Source: Pseudomonas syringae | Lineage (GTDB): Bacteria; Pseudomonadota; Gammaproteobacteria; Pseudomonadales; Pseudomonadaceae | Direction: 5' to 3' | NCBI RefSeq assembly: GCF_021606685.1 | Contig: NZ_WKCB01000025.1 | Coordinates: forward strand, 1 to 61,610 | DNA length: 61,610 bases | In this document: piece after piece, positions 8,779 through 19,611 of the stretch | Numbering within the stretch: position 1 is the first letter of the stretch | How the letters are laid out: every line of letters starts with the position of its first letter | Translations under genes and position numbers: made by a program | The notes under the pieces: model-generated | The model's input: only the letters and a program-made list of their open reading frames with translations | What the model was told of the DNA's origin: nothing | Databases searched by the model: none

Positions 8779-9399
8779 ATGGGCAATCACAAGATCGGTA
8801 TCCGTCGGGTCAACGTCGAAAAAATCCTGCTGGCGGCAGAGAAAATCTTCGCCGAGAAGGGTTATGGCAGCACCGCCATGGCGGATATCGCTGAAGAAGT
8901 GCAACTGCCGCGTTCCAACCTGCATTACTACTTCACCACCAAGAGCGAGCTGTACAGCGCGGTGCTGTTCGACTTGCTGGAAGTGTGGAAGCAGGACGCC
9001 CTGAGTTTCGAAACCTTCGATGATCCCCGGGTAGTGCTCAGCAGTTACATCCGCGCCAAGATGCAACGCTCGCGCACGCGGCCTTATGGCTCCAAGGTCT
9101 GGGCCAATGAAATCATCCACGGTGCGCCCACCCTCGGTGAGGCCCTGGATGAAAGCCTGTACGACTGGGCCAAGATGAAGGAAGCGAAAATTCGCCAGTG
9201 GGTGGAAGACAAACGCATTCTGCCCGTGGAACCGTCGAGCCTGCTGTACATGATCTGGGCGTCGACCCAGCACTATGCCGACTTTGATCATCAGGTGAAG
9301 ATTTTGAATGATCACCAGCCGTTGTCGGACATGCAGTTCGAGAAGGCGATACAGACGGTGACCAGTGTGATTTTGCGCGGGATTGGGTTGGAGCCTTGA
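8779..9399 (+). CDS. TetR-family regulator, RutR-like
   Basis: 206 residues. The N-terminal TetR helix-turn-helix is at about residues 20-65 (ILLAAEKIFAEKGYGSTAM, then LPRSNLHYYF). The C-terminal part, with YGSKVWANEIIHGAP, matches the YcdC/RutR-type ligand domain. RutR proteins sense pyrimidines, and this gene precedes the dihydropyrimidine dehydrogenase genes, so it is probably the pathway regulator. ATG at 8779 chosen for its CAGGGAG ribosome site; the open frame upstream is not TetR-like. Confidence 0.88.
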   Translation: MGNHKIGIRRVNVEKILLAAEKIFAEKGYGSTAMADIAEEVQLPRSNLHYYFTTKSELYSAVLFDLLEVWKQDALSFETFDDPRVVLSSYIRAKMQRSRTRPYGSKVWANEIIHGAPTLGEALDESLYDWAKMKEAKIRQWVEDKRILPVEPSSLLYMIWASTQHYADFDHQVKILNDHQPLSDMQFEKAIQTVTSVILRGIGLEP

Positions 9400-9427
9400 G
9401 CTGGGCCTCGTGGTGGGGCTGAGGGCC

Positions 9428-9516
9428 TCATCGGGGGCAAGCCCCCTCCCACATCTGACTGCATTCCTTCAGGCAAAATGCAGTAAATGTGGGAGGGGGC
9501 TTGCCCCCGATGAGGC
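9428..9516. repeat. REP pair (REPIN) between regulator and preA
   Basis: Inverted REP cores (tcgggggcaagccccctcc ... gggagggggcttgcccccga), placed where the convergent regulator and preA transcripts end. Confidence 0.9.
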
Positions 9517-9525
9517 CCTAAAGAC

Positions 9526-10800
9526 CTACACCGCCTCCCGATAAGGATTCCTCGGATCCTGCGTCCAATTCAGAAACGGCTTACCCGTCTCCATCGGCAC
9601 CATCTCGATGCAATCGGCCACCGGGCAGGTGATCTGACACAGGTTGCAGCCCACGCACTCGTCATCAATCACCTCGTACTTATGCGTGCCATCCGCCTGT
9701 TTCAAACTGGCGATCGCCTGGTGCGACGTATCCTCACAGGCTATGTGGCAACGCCCACAGCCAATGCAGGCTGCCTGGTCGATCTTGGCGATGACTTGGT
9801 AGTTGATATCCAGGTACTTCCAATCCGTAGTATTGCCCACCGCCCGCCCGGAAAATGCCTGCAGGCTTGTGTAGCCTTGGCTGTCCATCCAGCGCGACAG
9901 CCCATCTTTCATTTCCTCGACAATCCGAAACCCATGCAGCATCGCCGCCGTGCACACCTGCACTGCGCCACAGCCCAGCGCGACGAATTCCGCCGCATCG
10001 CGCCAGTTGCCGATGCCGCCGATGCCGCAGATCGGCAGGCCTTGGGTCTGCGGGTCGCGGGCGATCTCCGCGACCATATTCAGCGCAATCGGCTTGACCG
10101 CCGAACCGCAATAGCCACCGTGGGTGCTCTGGGTGCCAACCACGGGCAGGGCAACCATACGCTCCAGGTCGACGCTGGTGATCGAGTTGATGGTGTTGAT
10201 CAGCGACACCGCATCCGCGCCACCGCGATACGCCGCGCGCGCCGCCACGCGGATATCAGTGATGTTCGGCGTGAGCTTGACGATCACCGGCAACGAGCAA
10301 TAGGTCTTGCACCAGCGCGTCACCTGTTCCACATACTCCGGCACCTGGCCCACCGCCGCGCCCATGCCGCGCTCGGGCATGCCGTGGGGGCAGCCGAAGT
10401 TCAGCTCGATTCCGTCGCAGCCGGTGGCTTCCACCAGCGGCAGAATGTTTTTCCACGATTGCTCCACGCAAGGCACCATCAGCGACACGATCAACGCGCG
10501 ATCGGGCCAGTCCTTTTTCACCTGGGTGATTTCCCGCAGGTTGATCTCCAGGGAGCGGTCGGTGATCAGTTCGATATTGTTGATGCCCAGCACTTCACGG
10601 TTGGCGCCAAAGTGCGCCGAGTACCGTGACGACACGTTGACCGCTGCCGGGTCTTCACCGAGGGTTTTCCAGACCACGCCGCCCCAGCCCGCTTCGAAGG
10701 CACGGACCACGTTGTAGGCCTTGTCGGTGGGCGGCGCGGAGGCCAGCCAGAAGGGGTTGGGGGCTTTGATACCGGCGAACACAATCGAGAGATCGGCCAT
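9526..10800 (-). CDS. preA: NAD-dependent dihydropyrimidine dehydrogenase subunit PreA
   Basis: 424 residues. The N-terminal FMN barrel resembles dihydroorotate dehydrogenase (MADLSIVFAGIKAPNPFW, NFGCPHGMPERGMG). The C-terminal ferredoxin domain has two 4Fe-4S motifs, CIGCGRCHIAC and CVGCNLCQITCP. With PreT it reduces uracil and thymine to the dihydro forms, the first step of reductive pyrimidine breakdown. Its ATG overlaps the preT stop (TAATG), which points to translational coupling. Confidence 0.95.
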   Translation of the reverse strand: MADLSIVFAGIKAPNPFWLASAPPTDKAYNVVRAFEAGWGGVVWKTLGEDPAAVNVSSRYSAHFGANREVLGINNIELITDRSLEINLREITQVKKDWPDRALIVSLMVPCVEQSWKNILPLVEATGCDGIELNFGCPHGMPERGMGAAVGQVPEYVEQVTRWCKTYCSLPVIVKLTPNITDIRVAARAAYRGGADAVSLINTINSITSVDLERMVALPVVGTQSTHGGYCGSAVKPIALNMVAEIARDPQTQGLPICGIGGIGNWRDAAEFVALGCGAVQVCTAAMLHGFRIVEEMKDGLSRWMDSQGYTSLQAFSGRAVGNTTDWKYLDINYQVIAKIDQAACIGCGRCHIACEDTSHQAIASLKQADGTHKYEVIDDECVGCNLCQITCPVADCIEMVPMETGKPFLNWTQDPRNPYREAV

Positions 10801-12167
10801 TACGCAGCCTCCACATTCAGCATGAGTTGGGCGTGCATGGCTTCAGCGGCCAGCTTGCCATGTTGCACGGCCTGTACGGTGAGGTCCTGGCCGAGGCTGA
10901 CGCAATCGCCACCGGCATACACGCCGGGAATACTGGTGCGCAGGTGCTCATCGACAAAAATCCGTTCGCCGACGCGGTGCAGTTGCTGGGCCAGTGGGTC
11001 GTGCAAGGCCTTGCTGTCGAAGCCTTGGCCGATCGCCTTGAAGATCGCATCGGCGGCCAGTTCGAAGGTCTCGCCGGTGGGGTGCAGGCGCCCGTTTTCC
11101 ATGCGCGTGCGCGAAAAGCGCATGCCGCGCACGTGGCCCTGTTCATCCAACAGCACTTCTTGGGGCTGGGCCCAAGTCAGCAGGCGTACCTGATTGGCCT
11201 TGGCAATGTCCTGTTCGTGGTGGGTGGCGCCCATGTCCGCCAGGCCTCTGCGGTACACCAGATTCACATCGCGAGCACCGAGGCGGGCCATTTGCACGGC
11301 CATGTCGATGGCGGTGTTGCCCGCGCCGAGCACGATGCAACGGTCGGCCAGGGGCAGTTGGGTGAGGTCATCGGCCTGGCGCAGTTCGCGGATGTAGTCG
11401 GTGGCGGCGAGCAGACCGGGGGCGTCTTCATGGGGCAGGCCGAGCTGCTTGCTGGCGGCCAGGCCAAGGCCGAGGAACACCGCGTCGAATTGCTGGTTCA
11501 GCTCGCTCAAGGTGAGGTTATCGCCCAGGCGCTGGCCGTGGCGAATCTCGATGCCGCCGATCTGCAGGAGGAAATTCAGTTCCTTTTGTGCGAAGTCATC
11601 CACCAGCTTGTACTTGGCGATCCCGTATTCATTCAGGCCGCCGGCTTTTTCCCGCGCTTCGAAAATCACCACGTCATGGCCGTGCAGCGCGGCGCGGTGC
11701 GCGCACGCCAAACCCGCTGGCCCGGCGCCGACCACGGCGATCCGCTTGCCGGTGGGCGCAGCGCGCTGGAAGGGGTGTTCGCTGAAGTGCGCGTTGTCGA
11801 TGGCGTAGCGTTGCAACAGGCCGATCAGCACCGGGGCACATTCTTCGGCGTTGTTACGTACGCAGGCCTGCTGGCACAAAATCTCCGTCGGGCAAACCCG
11901 CGCGCAGCTGCCGCCGAGGATGTTGGCCGAGAGGATTTTTTGCGCGGCGCCTTGCACGTTTTCGGTGTGGATGTTGCGGATGAACGACGGGATGTCGATC
12001 TCGCTCGGGCACGCGTTCACGCACGGCGCGTCATAGCAGTACAGGCAGCGCGAGGCTTCCAATTGCGCCTGGCGGGCATTGAGGGGCGGCGCCAGGTCGG
12101 TGAAATGGCTGGCGAGCGTCGGCCCATCTTCAGGGGGATGGGGGAGGTGGGTCAGGGTCTGGATCAC
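10800..12167 (-). CDS. preT: Dihydropyrimidine dehydrogenase subunit PreT (NAD/FAD oxidoreductase)
   Basis: 455 residues. The N-terminus has cysteine clusters for Fe-S centres (CLYCYDAPCVNACP, CARVCPTEILCQQAC), followed by an FAD GxGxxG ([12 protein letters not shown]) and an NAD-binding motif (VLGAGNTAIDMA). It is the electron-input subunit, passing electrons from NAD(P)H to PreA. It is first of the two-gene operon; a REP pair lies just upstream. Confidence 0.94.
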   Translation of the reverse strand: MIQTLTHLPHPPEDGPTLASHFTDLAPPLNARQAQLEASRCLYCYDAPCVNACPSEIDIPSFIRNIHTENVQGAAQKILSANILGGSCARVCPTEILCQQACVRNNAEECAPVLIGLLQRYAIDNAHFSEHPFQRAAPTGKRIAVVGAGPAGLACAHRAALHGHDVVIFEAREKAGGLNEYGIAKYKLVDDFAQKELNFLLQIGGIEIRHGQRLGDNLTLSELNQQFDAVFLGLGLAASKQLGLPHEDAPGLLAATDYIRELRQADDLTQLPLADRCIVLGAGNTAIDMAVQMARLGARDVNLVYRRGLADMGATHHEQDIAKANQVRLLTWAQPQEVLLDEQGHVRGMRFSRTRMENGRLHPTGETFELAADAIFKAIGQGFDSKALHDPLAQQLHRVGERIFVDEHLRTSIPGVYAGGDCVSLGQDLTVQAVQHGKLAAEAMHAQLMLNVEAA

Positions 12168-12237
12168 GGTGGTGGCCTCACGGTTATTGAGGTACTGCCT
12201 CTGATGGGCATTGGTTTTTGTGTTGCTTGTGCTGGCC

Positions 12238-12323
12238 TCTTCGCGAGCAAGCCCGCTCCCACATTCGACCCCGTTTTGTCTGGAGGAACGCAGCCGAATG
12301 TGGGAGCGGGCTTGCTCGCGAAG
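12238..12323. repeat. REP pair (REPIN) between preT and hydA
   Basis: Inverted REP cores of the gggagcgggcttgctcgcg type. Confidence 0.9.
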
Positions 12324-12329
12324 GCGATA

Positions 12330-14360
<2,031 letters not shown>

Positions 14361-15848
14361 ATGCAACAGAACAGATCGCAAGTCATTGAACGCAACGGCC
14401 TGTACGAACTCGACGCCGGCCCCGACGTCCTCGACAGCCCTCGCTACAACCACGACATGGCACCGACCAAGGTGCACGAACGCACTTGGAACAAGTGGCA
14501 CATCACCGCGCTGTGGGTCGGCATGTCGATCTGTGTGCCCACCTATACCCTGGGCGGGGTGCTGACTGCGTATTTCGGCCTATCGGTGGGCGAGGCGCTG
14601 ATGGCCATTTTGCTGGCCAACATCGTGGTGCTGATCCCGCTGACGCTTAACGCATTCCCTGGCACCAAGTACGGCATTCCGTTTCCGGTGTTGTTGCGTT
14701 CATCCTTTGGCATCCTCGGTTCCAATGTGCCGTGTCTGATTCGCGCGCTGGTGGCGTGCGGTTGGTTTGGTATCCAGACCATGTTCGGCGGGCTGGCGAT
14801 CCACTTGTTTCTCGGCTCGATTTTCGAGGGGTGGAAATCCCTTGGTGGCACCGGTGAAGTGATCGGTTTCATGGTGTTCTGGTGCCTGAATCTGTGGGTG
14901 GTGCTGCGTGGCGCCGAGTCGATCAAACGCCTGGAAACCCTGTCCGCACCGCTGCTGGTGGCGGTCGGCATCGGCCTGCTGGTGTGGGCGATGCCGAATG
15001 TGTCGATCAGCGAACTGATGGCGATCCCGCCCAAGCGCCCTGAGGGCGCGAGCCTCACCGGTTACTTCATGGCCGGCCTCACGGCGATGGTGGGTTTCTG
15101 GGCCACCTTGTCGTTGAATATTCCCGACTTCAGCCGCTACGCCAAAAGCCAGAAGGACCAGATCCTCGGGCAGATCTTTGGCCTGCCGCTGACCATGTTC
15201 CTGTTCGCTGCCCTTGGCGTGATCATGACCGCCGCCTCGGTCAAGCTGGTGGGGGTGAGCGTGTCCGACCCGGTGACCCTGATCGGGCATATCCAGAGCC
15301 CGGTGTGGGTGGCCATCGCCATGCTGCTGATCATTATCGCCACCTTGTCCACCAACACGGCGGCGAACATCGTGTCGCCCACCAACGACTTCCAGAACAT
15401 TGCCCCCAAGCTGATCAACCGCACCACTGCGGTGATCCTCACCGGCTTGGTCGGGCTGCTGCTGATGGGGCATGAACTGCTGAAAAAACTTGGGTTGATC
15501 GTCTCGGATGTGAGCCTGGAAACCGTGTATTCCAATTGGTTGCTGGGCTATTCAAGCCTGCTGGGGCCGATTGCCGGGATCATGGTGGTGGACTACTTCA
15601 TCACCCGCAAACAGCAGTTGGACCTCGCAGGCCTGTACCGCGACGACGTGTACCCGGCGTGGAACTGGAGCGGTTTTATCGCGTTTGGCGTGCCGGTGGT
15701 GCTGACCTTGCTGTCGCTGGGCAGCGATGCGTTCAGCTGGTTCTACAGCTACGGCTGGTTTACCGGTTCCGCGCTGGGCGGCTTGCTGTATTACGGCTTG
15801 AATGTCAAACGCGGCGTCAGCCCGGTCACTGCTAAATCGCCGCTGTAA
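14361..15848 (+). CDS. NCS1-family nucleobase:cation symporter
   Basis: 495 residues with about 12 membrane helices and the NCS1 pattern: N-terminal hydrophilic stretch, then WHITALWVGMSICVPTYTLG, and FPVLLRSSFGILGSNVP. In this cluster it probably imports uracil, thymine or a hydantoin-like compound. Transcribed away from hydA out of the shared regulatory region; the amidohydrolase follows downstream. Confidence 0.92.
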   Translation: MQQNRSQVIERNGLYELDAGPDVLDSPRYNHDMAPTKVHERTWNKWHITALWVGMSICVPTYTLGGVLTAYFGLSVGEALMAILLANIVVLIPLTLNAFPGTKYGIPFPVLLRSSFGILGSNVPCLIRALVACGWFGIQTMFGGLAIHLFLGSIFEGWKSLGGTGEVIGFMVFWCLNLWVVLRGAESIKRLETLSAPLLVAVGIGLLVWAMPNVSISELMAIPPKRPEGASLTGYFMAGLTAMVGFWATLSLNIPDFSRYAKSQKDQILGQIFGLPLTMFLFAALGVIMTAASVKLVGVSVSDPVTLIGHIQSPVWVAIAMLLIIIATLSTNTAANIVSPTNDFQNIAPKLINRTTAVILTGLVGLLLMGHELLKKLGLIVSDVSLETVYSNWLLGYSSLLGPIAGIMVVDYFITRKQQLDLAGLYRDDVYPAWNWSGFIAFGVPVVLTLLSLGSDAFSWFYSYGWFTGSALGGLLYYGLNVKRGVSPVTAKSPL

Positions 15849-15870
15849 CGGACGTGGAATGCAATCCAAA

Positions 15871-15958
15871 TGTGGGAGGGGGCTTGCCCCCGATTGCGGC
15901 GGGTCAGTCGCCCAGGCATTGGCTGAATGACTGCTATCGCGAGCAAGCCCCCTCCCAC
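15871..15958. repeat. REP pair (REPIN) after NCS1 gene
   Basis: Inverted REP cores (tgtgggagggggcttgccc ... gcaagccccctccca). Confidence 0.9.
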
Positions 15959-16013
15959 TTTGGACCGCGTTCAACCTGTTCCACTTATAAAAAATCAGCC
16001 TGAGGAGATCCCC

Positions 16014-17297
16014 ATGAACGCTGCCCTCGACGTTCTGCAATCGACCCATCAGCACATCAACCGCGACCGCTTGTGGCAGTCGCTGATGGACCTCGCCAAA
16101 CTCGGCGCCACCCCCAAGGGCGGTGTGTGCCGCCTGGCCCTCACCGACCTCGACCGCAAGGCCCGCGACTTGTTCGTGCAGTGGTGCGAGGCCGCAGGGT
16201 GCACGGTGACGGTCGACGGCATCGGCAACATCTTCGCCCGTCGCCCAGGCCGCAACCCCAACCTGCCACCGGTGATGACCGGCAGCCATATCGACACCCA
16301 GCCCACGGGCGGCAAGTTTGACGGATGCTTTGGTGTGCTGGCCGGTGTGGAGGTGCTGCGCACGTTGAATGACCTCAAGATCGAAACCGAAGCGCCGCTG
16401 GAAGTGGTGGTGTGGACCAACGAAGAAGGCTCGCGCTTTCCACCGTGCATGATGGGCTCCGGCGTGTTTGCCGAGAAATTTACCCTGGCCGACACCTTGG
16501 CCAAGACCGATGCCGATGGTGTGACGGTGGGTGACGCACTGAACGCGATTGGCTATGCCGGTTCGCGTGCGGTGAGTGGGCACAAGGTAGGTGCGTATTT
16601 CGAAGCGCATATCGAACAAGGGCCGATTCTTGAGGATGAGAAAAAAACCATCGGCGTGGTACTCGGCGCGTTGGGGCAGAAGTGGTTCGACCTCAAGCTG
16701 CGCGGCGTCGAAGCCCATGCGGGGCCGACGCCGATGCACCTGCGCAAGGACGCGCTGGTAGGCGCGGCGGCGGTGGTTGCCGCAGTGAATGCGGCGGCGC
16801 TGGGCCATCAGCCGCACGCGTGTGGCACCGTGGGTTGCCTGCAGGCTTACCCGGGTTCACGCAACGTCATCCCCGGTGAAGTGCGCATGACCCTGGACTT
16901 TCGTCACCTGGAGCCGGCGCGGCTGGACTCGATGATTGCCCAGGTGCGCAAGGTGATCGATGAAACCTGTGCCAAGCATGGCTTGAGTTTTGAGATGGAA
17001 CCCACGGCGGATTTCCCACCGCTGTATTTCGACAAAGGCTGCGTCGACGCCGTGCGCGATGCGGCAAACGGCCTGGGCCTGTCGAACATGGATATCGTCA
17101 GCGGGGCAGGGCACGACGCAATCTTCGTCGCCGAACTCGGCCCGGCAGGGATGATTTTTGTGCCGTGCGAGGGTGGCATCAGCCACAACGAAATCGAGAA
17201 TGCTGCGCCGGATGATCTGGCGGCGGGGTGTGCGGTGCTATTGCGCGCGATGGTGGCAGCCTCTGCAGCCATCGCCAGCGGCAAACTCGCGGCCTGA
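16014..17297 (+). CDS. Zn-dependent hydrolase: N-carbamoyl-beta-alanine/carbamoyl amino acid amidohydrolase
   Basis: 427 residues, M20 family of the hydantoinase/carbamoylase branch. Metal motifs: GSHIDTQPTGGKFDGCFG, WTNEEGSRFPP and SGAGHDAIF, plus the lid-domain Arg/His segment EAHAGPTPMHLRKDA. By context it hydrolyses the N-carbamoyl product of HydA, ending the reductive pathway (role called PydC elsewhere). Allantoate amidohydrolase is the close alternative. The ATG at 16014 follows GAGGAGAT; the extra upstream frame is REP sequence. Confidence 0.9.
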   Translation: MNAALDVLQSTHQHINRDRLWQSLMDLAKLGATPKGGVCRLALTDLDRKARDLFVQWCEAAGCTVTVDGIGNIFARRPGRNPNLPPVMTGSHIDTQPTGGKFDGCFGVLAGVEVLRTLNDLKIETEAPLEVVVWTNEEGSRFPPCMMGSGVFAEKFTLADTLAKTDADGVTVGDALNAIGYAGSRAVSGHKVGAYFEAHIEQGPILEDEKKTIGVVLGALGQKWFDLKLRGVEAHAGPTPMHLRKDALVGAAAVVAAVNAAALGHQPHACGTVGCLQAYPGSRNVIPGEVRMTLDFRHLEPARLDSMIAQVRKVIDETCAKHGLSFEMEPTADFPPLYFDKGCVDAVRDAANGLGLSNMDIVSGAGHDAIFVAELGPAGMIFVPCEGGISHNEIENAAPDDLAAGCAVLLRAMVAASAAIASGKLAA

Positions 17298-17312
17298 AAT
17301 GCGGTTGAAAAA

Positions 17313-17402
17313 TGTGGGAGGGGGCTTGCTCCCGATAGCGGTGTATCAGTTAGCTTATCTCTAGCTGATATACCGCTATCGGGAGCAAGCCCCCTCCCAC
17401 AT
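17313..17402. repeat. REP pair (REPIN) at the RAYT gene
   Basis: Inverted REP cores (tgtgggagggggcttgctcc ... ggagcaagccccctcccaca) beside the 3' end of the RAYT gene. Confidence 0.92.
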
Positions 17403-17412
17403 GTGTTTGATG

Positions 17413-17871
17413 TTAGATCCAGATGGCATCCCACAAGGGGTAGTCGCCGATCTTTTTGACCAATCCTGCCCGCAATGGATTAGCCACCACATACCGAGCC
17501 ATTTTCACCAGGTCATCCTCCTTGCGCAGTGCCCGGTTGTGAAAGCTCTCCTGCCAGAGTCTTCCTTTGCGCCCACTTGCACCATTAACCGCCCGTGTAC
17601 TCTTGGACTTCACCTGACACATCAGATCCCCCAAAGAGCCTTTTTTCAGCTCAATAATCCAATGGAAATGGTCCGGCATGATCACCCACGCAAGGGAGTT
17701 CGCGAGCCCTTGGTACTGAGCCAGCCGAAATTGCCAGACAACCAGCCGACCCAGGTGGAAGTCGCAAAAAATCGGGATGCGTTCGTGAGTGTTTGTCGTA
17801 ATCAGGTAGATACGGCTCCGCTCGCTGAAGCGCCCGATGCGCAGGCGGTGTGAAGCGGGTAAGTCTGCCAT
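17413..17871 (-). CDS. REP-associated tyrosine transposase (RAYT)
   Basis: 152 residues of the Y1/IS200-like transposase family. The HxH metal motif reads MPDHFHWIIE and the catalytic Tyr lies in the MARYVVANPLRAGLV segment; GRLWQESFHNRALR is the usual RAYT conserved stretch. REP sequences stand on both sides, the hallmark of RAYT loci thought to spread REPINs. The frame is intact and may be active. The ATG at 17871 gives a normal N-terminus. Confidence 0.92.
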   Translation of the reverse strand: MADLPASHRLRIGRFSERSRIYLITTNTHERIPIFCDFHLGRLVVWQFRLAQYQGLANSLAWVIMPDHFHWIIELKKGSLGDLMCQVKSKSTRAVNGASGRKGRLWQESFHNRALRKEDDLVKMARYVVANPLRAGLVKKIGDYPLWDAIWI

Positions 17872-17962
17872 TCCTTGGCCTCTCTTCCAGGGGGTTCTGA
17901 GAGGCTAGATCGGCTGTTGCAAGAGTGATCGACAGGCTTTTGGCTGGATGTGTCTGGAACGC

Positions 17963-18166
17963 CGCCATCGGGAGCAAGCCCCCTCCCACATTGGTTGTGC
18001 GGTGTTCATACATAGTGTGTCTAGTACAGGGCCCCCTCCCACATGGGTTCTGCGGCGCTCATACATTGTGTGTCTTACGCGAGCCCCCTGTGGGAGGGGG
18101 CTTGCTCCCGATGGCGGTGTGTCAGCTACACATGAGCTGACTGACACACGGCAATCGCAAGCAAGC
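17963..18166. repeat. Cluster of degenerate REP sequences upstream of RAYT
   Basis: At least four REP pieces in both orientations: about 17963-17991, 18030-18044, 18088-18120 and 18147-18165. This fills the gap between the RAYT gene and the efflux operon; no other gene is seen there. Confidence 0.85.
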
Positions 18167-18171
18167 AGCTT

Positions 18172-19611
18172 CTAGAGCGGTGCGCTGCCGAGAACATTCT
18201 CAGGCTCCCAACCCCCACCCAGCGCCGTCACCAACCCCACACTCGCCTGCAGCTGCCGGGTCTGCACCGCCTGCAATGTCCTTTGCGCCTGCAACGCCGC
18301 CGTCTGCGCGGTCACCACATCCAGGTAGCTCACAGCCCCAGCCTGATAGCTGTTCATCGCCAAGCCCTGTGTGTGCCCTGCCGCATCCGCTGCTGCCTTT
18401 TCATCCTGCGCCTCCTGCTGCAAATCCCGCAGTTGGCCCAGGTTGTCTTCCACTTCGCGCACAGCCTTGAGTACCTGGCTGCGGTACTGCGCCGATGCTT
18501 CGTCAAACTCGGCTTTGGCTTGGCGTTCATTGGCGCTCAGGCGGCCGCCATCAAAGATTGGCACATTCATCAATGGCCCCAGTGCCCAATAGCGATTGCC
18601 CGCAGACAGCAGATTGCCGACGCCCTGAGTCTGCCCGCCAATCAACCCGGTCAGGCTGAAATCCGGGTACCACGCGGCCTTGGCCACGCCGATGTTGGCG
18701 TTCGCCGCAAACACCCGGCGCTCCGCCGCTGCGATGTCCGGGCGACGTTGCAGCAGATGGCTCGGCAATTGCGCAGGGATGCCTGGCAACGCCATCAATT
18801 GTTGGCTTGGCGGCAACGTGAAATCGCTGGCCGCCACACCCACCAACTCACCAATCGCATGCTCGGTCAGGTTGCGTTGCCCGCTTACTTCGTCCAGTTG
18901 CGCCTTGGCTTCGGCCAATTGATTTTGCGCGCGGGTCAGGTCCAGTTCCGAGGCGATCTGGCCTTCATAACGGCTGCGCGTCAACTGCAACGCCTGGCTG
19001 AAATCATCCAGTGAGCTATTGAGGATCCGCGCCTGCGCGTCCAGCCCATTGAGTTGCACATACAAGGTTGCCAACTGGTGTTGCAGACTCAAGCGCGCCA
19101 CGGCCAGATCATCGCCAGACGCTTGCGCCTGCGCATCACCGGCCGCCACCTGGTTGCGGATCTTGCCCCACAGGTCCAGGTCATAGCTCAACGAAAACCC
19201 GGCGGTATTGCTGTTGTATACCGACGGCTGCGTTGTGCCCCGCAACGGTCGCGAATCGGATTGCCGTTGGCGCAGCGGCTGCGCACTGGCGCTGATCTGT
19301 GGGAACAGCCCGGCGTGCAATTGGCTGGCATACGCCTGGGACGCGTCAAAGTGCGCCAGCGCCGCCGCCAGGTCCGGGTTGGCCTTGAGCAGTTGCTGTT
19401 GCAGGTCATTCAGGCGCGAATCGTTATAGAGCGTCCACCATTCGGGCGCCAGTTGGTCGCACGGTTGCGCGCTGTGCCAGGGGCCGTCGCTGGTCTGTTC
19501 GCGGTAGCCCGCCGGCAGCGCAACCGAGGGCACCGTGTAGGTGGGCGCCATCGAGCAGCCTTGCAAGGCCAGCAGCATCAGCGCCACGAGGGGGTTAAGC
19601 CTTGGGCGCAT
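18172..19611 (-). CDS. Outer-membrane efflux lipoprotein (NodT/OprM type)
   Basis: 479 residues with a lipobox at LLALQGC and the OprM-like start PTYTVPSVALPAGY. Two coiled-coil repeats of the TolC family follow. It is the outer-membrane channel of the tripartite pump encoded upstream. The ATG at 19611 has a strong GGGAGGT site and overlaps the end of the fusion-protein gene, so the operon is translationally tight. Confidence 0.92.
   Translation of the reverse strand: MRPRLNPLVALMLLALQGCSMAPTYTVPSVALPAGYREQTSDGPWHSAQPCDQLAPEWWTLYNDSRLNDLQQQLLKANPDLAAALAHFDASQAYASQLHAGLFPQISASAQPLRQRQSDSRPLRGTTQPSVYNSNTAGFSLSYDLDLWGKIRNQVAAGDAQAQASGDDLAVARLSLQHQLATLYVQLNGLDAQARILNSSLDDFSQALQLTRSRYEGQIASELDLTRAQNQLAEAKAQLDEVSGQRNLTEHAIGELVGVAASDFTLPPSQQLMALPGIPAQLPSHLLQRRPDIAAAERRVFAANANIGVAKAAWYPDFSLTGLIGGQTQGVGNLLSAGNRYWALGPLMNVPIFDGGRLSANERQAKAEFDEASAQYRSQVLKAVREVEDNLGQLRDLQQEAQDEKAAADAAGHTQGLAMNSYQAGAVSYLDVVTAQTAALQAQRTLQAVQTRQLQASVGLVTALGGGWEPENVLGSAPL

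Noticed and set aside
17313..18166. Repeated palindromes considered as a CRISPR array
   Set aside because: Spacing is irregular and units alternate in orientation; they are REP/REPIN elements.
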